From contig PSRN01000135.1 in NCBI GenBank assembly GCA_003176075.1, positions 1 to 10,415 of the forward strand: a DNA stretch of 10,415 nt, in the 5' to 3' direction. A program made the position numbers and the translations under genes. Origin of the DNA: Bdellovibrio sp. (GTDB taxonomy: Bacteria; Bdellovibrionota; Bdellovibrionia; Bdellovibrionales; Bdellovibrionaceae). This document shows positions 5,618-10,415 of this stretch, piece by piece (the first letter of the stretch is position 1; the number at the start of each line of letters is the position of its first letter). Under the pieces are notes generated by a model, which saw nothing but the letters and a program-made list of their open reading frames with translations, was not told the origin of the DNA and did not search any database.

Positions 5618-7210
5618 GCGTGAGATGGAAGTGGCAAACGTGATATCGGGATTCTCCCGTTGCGCCCATTGCAGGTCCCACTCCTGCTCGAGCAGAATCA
5701 CCGGCTGGTCAATCATGTCCCGGTAAATCGTAAAACTCCCTTTCAACTCAGACACCCCTTGCCCATGGGCGTTGCGCGGCCACCTCGCCACCCGCAGGGG
5801 CAGGCGATGGAGGCGCACATCGAGGTTGTATTCGTCCTGCATCCGATGCAGGAGAACTTCGAATTGCAGCTCGCCGATCACGCCGATCAGCGGGTCCTGG
5901 GGACCGCGAACGGGATCGACAAAGAGCTGGATGGCTCCTTCCTCCGAAAGGTGAACAAGCGCGTCCTGCATTTTCTTTCGCTTCATGGCGTCTGAAACCG
6001 TCAGACGGGCAAAAAGCTCGGGCGCGAATTTGGGAATATCTTCAAAGGTGACCCGGCTTTCCGATCCCACGGAGTCCCCAATGGCGAAATTCCCGGTGTC
6101 ATTCACTCCCACAATGTCGCCGGCATAAGCCTGATCAACGGTTTCACGTTCGGCAGCAATAAACTGATTGGAATAGGCCAGACGAATTTCCTTGTCATGC
6201 CGGGAATGCTTGATCTTCATACCCCGTTCGAACTTGCCTGAACAAATCCGCAAGAAAGCGACGCGGTCGCGGTGGCGCCGGTCCATGTTCGCCTGAATCT
6301 TAAAAACAAAGCCCGTGAACTGCTGATCGAGCGGATCGATCAGGTTGCCGTCGCGCGTGCGTCGCGGCTGGACGCCGGGGGCGAGCTGACAGAAGAACTC
6401 CAGAAAATCATCGACGCCAAAGTTTTGCTTGGCCGAGCCCCAGGTCAGCGGCGAGATCTGCCCCCGCAGGAAACTTTCCCGCTCCAGAGATGGCAGGACC
6501 CCTTCGATCAAATCGAGTTCTTCCACCGCTTGGTCAAAAATTCCGCCCGGGACTTTGTCTTTCCACGAGGGGTCCGAGTAGTGGCTCACCGGGATCACTT
6601 CCACCTCATCACCCTCGCGACGCTGATTATAAAGAATGATCTGTTTTTTGAGCCGGTGATAGAGGCCACAAAAGCGCGAGCCGATGCCAATGGGCCAAGT
6701 CAGCGGATAACAGGACATCTTGAGTGTTGTTTCGACCTCATCGAGAAGCGCAAGGGGGTTTTTCCCCTCGCGGTCTAATTTATTGATAAAAGAAAAGATG
6801 GGAATCTGTCGATAGCGGCAAACCTCGTAAAGTTTACGGGTTCGTTCTTCAACCCCTTTGGCGACGTCGATCAACATGCAGGCGGAATCCACCGCCATCA
6901 GAACCCGGTAAGTGTCTTCCGAAAAATCCTTGTGGCCGGGAGTATCGAGAAGATTGATCCGCAGCCCGTGGGAATCAAAAGTCATCACCGACGAGGTGAT
7001 TGAAATCCCCTTTTGGCGTTCCAGCTCCATCCAGTCCGAGGTGGCGGCCTTGGTGCCGGCCTTGCCTTTGACTTCGCCGGCCTCATGGATCACGCCTCCG
7101 TGATAAAGGAGCTTTTCAGTCAGCGTCGTCTTGCCCGCATCAGGATGGGAGATGATGGCAAAGGTGCGACGACGGTGAATTTCCTGAGCATCAGATCCGG
7201 TCAATAGCAT
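5609..7210 (-). CDS. prfC: Peptide chain release factor 3 (RF3)
   Basis: RF3 is a translational GTPase that recycles release factors 1 and 2 from the ribosome after peptide release. From ATG 7210 the protein has 533 residues, close to the 529 of E. coli. It opens with RRRTFAIISHPDAGKTTLTE (P-loop 21-29), then the switch region ERQKGISITSSVMTF (64-78), DTPGHKDF (89-96) and NKLDREGK (143-150). The later domains carry GFVFKIQANMD, RHRDRVAFLRICSG and EDIPKFAPELFAR, and the C-terminus has IGELQFEVLLHRMQDEYN. These separate it from EF-G. The frame stays open upstream to a TTG at 7237. I prefer the ATG because it leaves about a dozen residues before RRTFAII, as in E. coli; neither start has a clear Shine-Dalgarno. 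Two palindromic repeats lie directly upstream, between it and divergent trhO. Confidence 0.96.
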   Translation of the reverse strand: MLLTGSDAQEIHRRRTFAIISHPDAGKTTLTEKLLYHGGVIHEAGEVKGKAGTKAATSDWMELERQKGISITSSVMTFDSHGLRINLLDTPGHKDFSEDTYRVLMAVDSACMLIDVAKGVEERTRKLYEVCRYRQIPIFSFINKLDREGKNPLALLDEVETTLKMSCYPLTWPIGIGSRFCGLYHRLKKQIILYNQRREGDEVEVIPVSHYSDPSWKDKVPGGIFDQAVEELDLIEGVLPSLERESFLRGQISPLTWGSAKQNFGVDDFLEFFCQLAPGVQPRRTRDGNLIDPLDQQFTGFVFKIQANMDRRHRDRVAFLRICSGKFERGMKIKHSRHDKEIRLAYSNQFIAAERETVDQAYAGDIVGVNDTGNFAIGDSVGSESRVTFEDIPKFAPELFARLTVSDAMKRKKMQDALVHLSEEGAIQLFVDPVRGPQDPLIGVIGELQFEVLLHRMQDEYNLDVRLHRLPLRVARWPRNAHGQGVSELKGSFTIYRDMIDQPVILLEQEWDLQWAQRENPDITFATSISRTR

Positions 7211-7251
7211 GAGTGGCAGAGACTGTCCCAAGGACAAGAAAAAAGCAAGCT

Positions 7252-7280
7252 CTGTGGAGTCGCCGCAGGCGACGACTTGG
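7252..7280 (+). repeat. Small palindromic repeat, type A, copy 1 of a tandem pair
   Basis: CTGTGGA is followed by the hairpin GTCGCC-GCA-GGCGAC and then GACTTGG. It lies between the divergent prfC and trhO starts. It shares flanks with the copy at 2031-2058, while the stem sequence differs on both sides with pairing kept. Confidence 0.7.
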
Positions 7281-7284
7281 TGAG

Positions 7285-7311
7285 GTGGAGTCGCCGAGGG
7301 CGACGACTTGG
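7285..7311 (+). repeat. Small palindromic repeat, type A, copy 2 of a tandem pair
   Basis: GTGGA, then GTCGCC-GAG-GGCGAC and GACTTGG. It matches copy 1 at 25 of 27 aligned bases, both differences falling in the loop, and sits 31 bases downstream with only TGAG between the units. The two units repeat in the same direction. Confidence 0.7.
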
Positions 7312-7365
7312 AGGTACGGCAACTTCGGATTGCCCTTCGTCCTCTTATTGGTTAAACAGAATTGC

Positions 7366-8313
7366 ATGCACATCATCACGACTTTCTACTTTTTTAAGGC
7401 GATGGGATCATTGGCTGACTTGCCGGCGGTCAGGAAAGAACTTGAACAGAAGGGCCGCGAATTGGGCCTCCATGGTTTGTTCATTTTGGCTCCAGAGGGA
7501 CTCAACACAACTTGTTCGGGGGGTAGCGAGACGATGATTTCTTCTTTCAAATCTTGGATCAAAGAACGCTTCAACTTAAGTCACCTCGACGCCAAAGACT
7601 CGCTCAGTGAGCGGGCCCCTTTTGGCGAATTCAAGGTCAAGATTCGACCGGAAATTTGCACCCTGGGCTCGCCAGGACTGGTGCCAACGCAAAAGGAGAA
7701 TGGTCATCTCTCCGCCGAAGAATGGGAGAGAGTCTTGCGGGAAGAAAAAAATGTGGTTCTCATCGATACCCGCAACGATTACGAGTACGACATCGGCACG
7801 TTTCAAGGGGCGATCAATCCAAAAATTGAGCAGTTTTCTGACTTTCCGGACTTTGTTGAAGAACAGGGTTACGAACAGGATCAAAAAATCTTGATCTTTT
7901 GCACGGGAGGTGTTCGCTGCGAAAAAGCCATTCTTGACCTCCAGCAAAGAGGCTACACCAACGTGCTCCAGCTCCAAGGAGGTATTCTCAATTATCTGCA
8001 AAAGTTCCCCCGTTCCAAGTTCCTCGGGGAATGCTTTGTCTTTGATCAGCGGGTCGCTCTTGATCAAGACCTTCAACCCACGCGGCAATATTGCCTTTGC
8101 CCCCACTGTGGACAACCCGGAAAGATAAAGCTTAATTGTATTCGCTGTGACGGCGATGCGGTTATTTGCGCGCGCTGCGCTTCACGATCCGTCTGCGGTG
8201 AGACCTGCTCGAAAAACTGCGCCCATCACTACGCTCTGTCGCCTAAGAAAAAGGGACGGCGGCAATGGCCGTCTTGGCGTCGGCTGAAGGCCTGCGAAGT
8301 GGAACAGGTTTAA
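7366..8313 (+). CDS. trhO: tRNA uridine(34) hydroxylase TrhO (rhodanese-domain protein, YceA family)
   Basis: TrhO performs oxygen-dependent hydroxylation at U34 of tRNA anticodons, a step toward 5-carboxymethoxy- or methoxyuridine. From ATG 7366 the protein has 315 residues. The N-terminal acylphosphatase-like domain (about 1-110) has LHGLFILAPEGLNTTCSG (35-52) and FGEFKVKIRPEI (86-97). The rhodanese domain has VVLIDTRNDYEYDIGTFQGA (130-149) and the active-site loop FCTGGVRCEKA, with catalytic Cys179. A cysteine-rich tail follows (Cys 243, 245, 248, 258, 261, 268, 271, 277, 281, 285), suggesting bound zinc, then a basic end. The frame is open further upstream, but that part reads through the palindromic repeats, and MHIITTFYFF is the family-like N-terminus. 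No strong Shine-Dalgarno is visible. The stop overlaps that of the convergent gene. Confidence 0.92.
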   Translation: MHIITTFYFFKAMGSLADLPAVRKELEQKGRELGLHGLFILAPEGLNTTCSGGSETMISSFKSWIKERFNLSHLDAKDSLSERAPFGEFKVKIRPEICTLGSPGLVPTQKENGHLSAEEWERVLREEKNVVLIDTRNDYEYDIGTFQGAINPKIEQFSDFPDFVEEQGYEQDQKILIFCTGGVRCEKAILDLQQRGYTNVLQLQGGILNYLQKFPRSKFLGECFVFDQRVALDQDLQPTRQYCLCPHCGQPGKIKLNCIRCDGDAVICARCASRSVCGETCSKNCAHHYALSPKKKGRRQWPSWRRLKACEVEQV

Positions 8314-9092
8314 AATCGCGCACCACTTGTGCGGGCGTTGGCTTGCGCTTGTTGGAGCCGTTCCCTTAGCCCTGCATTTCGATTCCTGATGTTTTCAAGC
8401 TTGCTTCGACTTCGCTCGGTGGCTTGATCAAACCGTGCCGTCCGATTCTTTAATTCGGCCAGCTTTTGTCGCACCCGGGCCTCAAACTCACGGCTCTTGG
8501 CCTGCGCTTCATTGAGTCGCAGTTGAGCTTTCTTCTGCCTTTCTTCGGCCTGTCGAGCGGCCGCTTCCGCATGGGCCAATTCGCGGCGCAGGCTGTTCAT
8601 TTCCTGGCTCGCCGCCCTTGCTCGCTGTCCCAGCTCGGCCACTTGCGATGCGAACTCCCGGCGCGACTGAATTGCTTGGTCTCTACTGGACTTTGCCTGT
8701 TCCACTTGCTGCTGGCTCGCCTCCATTTTTGTTTGCAATTCCGCGTTGCGACTTTTCAATTGGGCGAGTTTTGCCTGTTCGCGCGCCTCAATGCCGCGAA
8801 GGCGGTTGGCTTCTTTGTCCATACTTGTGATCCGCTGGATCGCCTTGGACTCCTGCCTTTGGGCTTGTGAAATCTCCGCTTTTGCCTCTGAGGTGCGCCG
8901 ATTGATTTCTTCCCTTTCCCGCTGGAACTGAGCTTGCCGGTCGCTGGCCTCCACCGAGGCGGCGTCTGAGTCCGCCCGGGCGCTTTCCGACTCAATCACC
9001 TCAGCAATTGGCATGTCCTCAGCCATCGCGGAAAGTGCCGCGAATTGTCCTAAACACATTGTAATTATCACCCACCGAGTTGCCTGATTCAT
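8310..9092 (-). CDS. Exported coiled-coil protein of unknown function
   Basis: The 260-residue protein starts at ATG 9092 behind GGAGGG five bases upstream. Residues 1-24 form a signal peptide ending SAMA, with likely cleavage before EDMP, so it should reach the periplasm or beyond. Residues about 50-250 are one long helical region rich in Ala, Gln, Arg, Glu and Lys with heptad-like spacing and no prolines. Examples are REREEINRRTSEAKAEISQA and AEAAARQAEERQKKAQLRL. The mature part has no Cys or Trp. This predicts a periplasmic rod or oligomeric coiled coil. Sequence likeness to other coiled-coil proteins (for example murein-associated or secretion adaptors) would be unreliable, so no function is assigned. 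It is convergent with trhO, sharing overlapping stop codons, and stands alone on its strand. It is probably monocistronic. Confidence 0.85.
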   Translation of the reverse strand: MNQATRWVIITMCLGQFAALSAMAEDMPIAEVIESESARADSDAASVEASDRQAQFQREREEINRRTSEAKAEISQAQRQESKAIQRITSMDKEANRLRGIEAREQAKLAQLKSRNAELQTKMEASQQQVEQAKSSRDQAIQSRREFASQVAELGQRARAASQEMNSLRRELAHAEAAARQAEERQKKAQLRLNEAQAKSREFEARVRQKLAELKNRTARFDQATERSRSKLENIRNRNAGLRERLQQAQANARTSGARF

Positions 9093-9276
9093 CTTACCCT
9101 CCAGCTATATTCGTTTGCAGTCGAGTCCTGATCATCACGCCAGAACTATCGCAAGAATGATGCCGAAGGGTCAGTTCGCTGAAACCGAACCAATCACTGT
9201 TCATGAAACTCGCTCGGCAACTGGAGGACCGTTACCAGTGGCCCACCCGGCTGCCAGTCATACCTAAATAAAAGCA

Positions 9277-9597
9277 TTAAGACGCTCTTTTGGTCACTGG
9301 TGCGACTGTAACCTTAACATGAATTTTTTCTCGATCCACTTGATCCTGAAGAACAAGCTGAACAATGAGATCTTCCATTAGCCCAATTTTCTTTGCAATT
9401 TGCACAGCTCGCCCGATCGAAGGAATTTTACGTCCGTGTTCAAGATCATTGAGACTTTGCTTAGACAAACCTAACTTTTCAGCCATGACGACCTGGGACA
9501 GCTCCTCGCCTTCACGATGGGATTTTAACAACCTTCCGAAGGTCAATCGACCATATCGCTTTTCAATTTCTGCAATGCCGGTTCTCTTAGTACCCAT
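9277..9597 (-). CDS. higA: HigA-type antitoxin, Xre-family helix-turn-helix protein
   Basis: This 106-residue protein is the downstream member of a toxin-antitoxin pair. It should neutralise the HigB-type toxin and repress the shared promoter. A helix-turn-helix spans about residues 15-67: LTFGRLLKSHREGEELSQ, then VVMAEKLGLSKQSLNDLEHG with the recognition helix around SKQSLNDLE, then PSIGRAVQIAKKIGL. The C-terminal tail (LQDQVDREKIHVKVTVAP) is the likely toxin-contacting part. It starts at ATG 9597, eleven bases inside the toxin gene, with GAGGAGG at 9607-9613 as ribosome binding site. Toxin-first order and overlap are usual for higBA modules. A stretch of T follows its stop, but without a clear stem. 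It could also be named simply a Xre-family antitoxin. Confidence 0.85.
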   Translation of the reverse strand: MGTKRTGIAEIEKRYGRLTFGRLLKSHREGEELSQVVMAEKLGLSKQSLNDLEHGRKIPSIGRAVQIAKKIGLMEDLIVQLVLQDQVDREKIHVKVTVAPVTKRAS

Positions 9598-9862
9598 GTT
9601 TATTGACCTCCTCGATAATAATCAAATTTATCCATCCATCCTTTTCTTCCACGTAGATCGCTCGGTACCCTTTGGATAACCTGATCGAACGCTGACCACG
9701 TCTATCACCCTTAAGAGGTTCATCGTGATAACCAGAGATTTTTCGAACTTCGCGTAAACCCTTGAGTTCCACTGACTTAGCCCACGCCAGCAGTCTATCA
9801 ACGACAAAGTGGGGCAGCTTGCGGAGCTGTTTATCGACTTTGTCGAAGATCACCTTATCCAT
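9587..9862 (-). CDS. higB: HigB/RelE-type toxin (probable mRNA interferase)
   Basis: This 91-residue protein belongs to the RelE/ParE toxin superfamily, and its partner gene makes the HigB assignment likely. Members cut mRNA on the ribosome, or in the ParE branch poison gyrase. The sequence has an N-terminal helical part KQLRKLPHFVVDRLLAWAKS (about 11-30), the loop GYHDEPLKGDRRGQRS (44-59) and the strand pair IRLSKGYRAIYVEE, ending EEVNKHGY. The basic residues in GDRRGQRSIRL are candidates for RNA contact. The length is normal for the family and the gene is intact. It starts at ATG 9862 with no clear Shine-Dalgarno; an inverted repeat lies immediately upstream. The module sits next to a broken gene and a transposase end, so it is probably part of a mobile region. 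Confidence 0.87.
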   Translation of the reverse strand: MDKVIFDKVDKQLRKLPHFVVDRLLAWAKSVELKGLREVRKISGYHDEPLKGDRRGQRSIRLSKGYRAIYVEEKDGWINLIIIEEVNKHGY

Positions 9863-9868
9863 GATTAA

Positions 9869-9891
9869 GAGTACGCCGAATGGGCATACTT
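9869..9891. promoter_or_regulatory. Inverted repeat upstream of the toxin gene, candidate operator
   Basis: GAGTACGCC (9869-9877) and GGCATACTT (9883-9891) are inverted copies matching at seven of nine positions around a five-base spacer. The site begins seven bases upstream of the toxin start, where the HigA antitoxin normally binds to shut off its own operon. AT-rich sequence just upstream (9892-9913) could hold the -10 region, but no clear hexamer pair was found. Confidence 0.5.
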
Positions 9892-9898
9892 ATCAAGT

Positions 9899-10242
9899 TT
9901 ATTTTTTATAAAAGTTGCGAACCGTTTCACGATGGCCATGGCCGACCTTACCTTGAAAACGTACAAGATTTGCGAGCGGAACAGTCTTATTCGAGTCATT
10001 AACAACTTGCTGGTTGGGAAGGTTCGCTTGAGGAGGTACGAATTTTTCGATTTATCGCCTGGTTCCAGCAGAGCGAAGGCTGCTGCGACCTCCCTTGGGA
10101 ATGTCCATGATTAAAAGAACCGCGGAGAAATTGGCGACCAAACTCCCTCGGTAGACGTTCCACGATAAAGTGTCACCTCTTGGCATCCGAGGAGCTCAAA
10201 CATTGCATGTACATGTCCAGCAATTCGTGGCCAGTTTTGCAT
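9899..10242 (-). pseudogene. Broken gene with an LYRG...SWT signature (possible ADP-ribosyltransferase-like fold)
   Basis: Reading the minus strand from ATG 10242 gives 43 codons (MQNWPRIAGHVHAMFELL, then QEVTLYRGTSTEG) before a TAA at 10111-10113. The same frame then continues directly as SWTFPREVAAAFALLEPGD and SYLLKRTFPTSKLLMT (to about 9997). An LYRG followed by SWT and A..FA is a layout I know from small hypothetical proteins whose core resembles ADP-ribosyltransferases (Arg, then Ser-x-Thr-like strand). That family link is inference. After LLMT the first frame loses its protein character. A neighbouring frame reads DSNKTVPLANLVRF and on to a stop at 9899-9901, so a frameshift may also be present. 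The glutamate expected late in such folds is not visible in the readable part. The single in-frame TAA could be a true nonsense mutation or a sequencing error. The remnant abuts the toxin operon. Confidence 0.5.
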
Positions 10243-10357
10243 GTCTCAACCCCGTGAAAAGTTGGAGAGGGCAGCCCCTAAAGCAGATTTCGTCTTTCAT
10301 GAAGAAAAGTTCCCTGATTTACATCCATGCAAGATAAACCAACCTGACTGCAATTTC

Positions 10358-10415
10358 TCAGCGCAACTTTTCCTCCATCATGAACTCGTAAGGTGTCATC
10401 CAGTCAAGACATTTC
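10358..10415 (-). CDS. C-terminal end of a DDE (rve-type) transposase, cut by the window edge
   Basis: The last 18 codons on the minus strand read KCLDWMTPYEFMMEEKLR and then a TGA stop. The pattern 'kCLdw.TPyEvf...L' just before the stop is the usual C-terminus of integrase-core transposases of the IS481, IS30 and IS3 groups. Only this end is in the window, so the family, length and integrity cannot be judged. It supports an insertion sequence, intact or decayed, starting at the right edge. No inverted-repeat end could be identified between 10243 and 10357. Confidence 0.5.
   Translation of the reverse strand, partial: KCLDWMTPYEFMMEEKLR

Noticed and set aside
7211..7237. TTG start for prfC nine codons upstream
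   Set aside because: No Shine-Dalgarno precedes it, and the ATG at 7210 gives the usual RF3 N-terminal length.
7213..7365. N-terminal extension of trhO
   Set aside because: The extension reads through the tandem palindromic repeats and gives an Arg-rich stretch foreign to the family; the family N-terminus begins at 7366.
8466..8870. 134-codon plus-strand frame opposite the coiled-coil gene
   Set aside because: Leu-rich frame mirrored from the Gln, Glu and Lys codons of the coiled coil; the minus frame has a signal peptide and a strong ribosome binding site.
9157..9275. Short plus-strand frames between the coiled-coil gene and higA, one ending in QLEDRYQWPT
   Set aside because: It faintly recalls the start of small DUF493-type proteins, but is far too short, lacks the rest of the domain and could be chance.
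9932..10114. 60-codon plus-strand frame over the broken SWT gene
   Set aside because: It is the antisense of a minus-strand frame with clear protein character and has no motif of its own.
1..10415. CRISPR arrays, tRNA or rRNA genes, riboswitches
   Set aside because: No regularly spaced direct repeats, no cloverleaf or rRNA-like sequence and no recognised riboswitch core were seen.

Overview
The window reads as an accessory-punctuated stretch of a Gram-negative chromosome. Its backbone is a minus-strand run of translation genes in the order prfC, ffh, rpsP, khpA, rimM, trmD, then a SPOUT RNA methyltransferase. A ribosome-binding-site-like sequence at the very left edge points to a further gene, which in related operons is usually rplS. 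This order, with a stand-alone RNA methyltransferase (PF09936 type) directly after trmD, is typical of deltaproteobacterial lineages in the broad sense. Bdellovibrionota is my best guess, but the sequence alone does not settle it.

Bases 1-2715 hold RNA methyltransferase, trmD, rimM, khpA and rpsP (all minus). rimM/trmD and trmD/methyltransferase each overlap by four bases (ATGA), so those three are probably translationally coupled. A 186-base gap between khpA and rimM holds a plus-facing terminator-like hairpin and a palindromic repeat.

Bases 2716-4180 separate rpsP from ffh. They hold a 462-base gene-poor stretch with palindromic repeats and one plus-strand gene for an unrecognised 319-residue protein with one N-terminal membrane segment. 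This insertion has split the usual ffh-rpsP neighbourhood.

Bases 4181-7210 hold ffh (SRP GTPase) and prfC (release factor 3). Bases 7211-7365 carry two tandem copies of the palindromic repeat. Then come trhO (tRNA U34 hydroxylation, plus strand) and, convergent with overlapping stop codons, an exported coiled-coil protein of unknown role.

Bases 9277-10415 look like a mobile or decaying accessory end. They hold a higBA-type toxin-antitoxin pair with a palindromic operator candidate, a broken gene whose remains carry an 'LYRG ... SWT ... A..FA' signature, and the C-terminal codons of a DDE (rve-type) transposase running off the window.

The housekeeping genes work together in ribosome maturation (RimM, S16, KhpA), tRNA modification (TrmD, TrhO), termination (RF3) and co-translational membrane targeting (Ffh). 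The least explained items are the orphan membrane protein, the covarying repeat family and the broken SWT gene.
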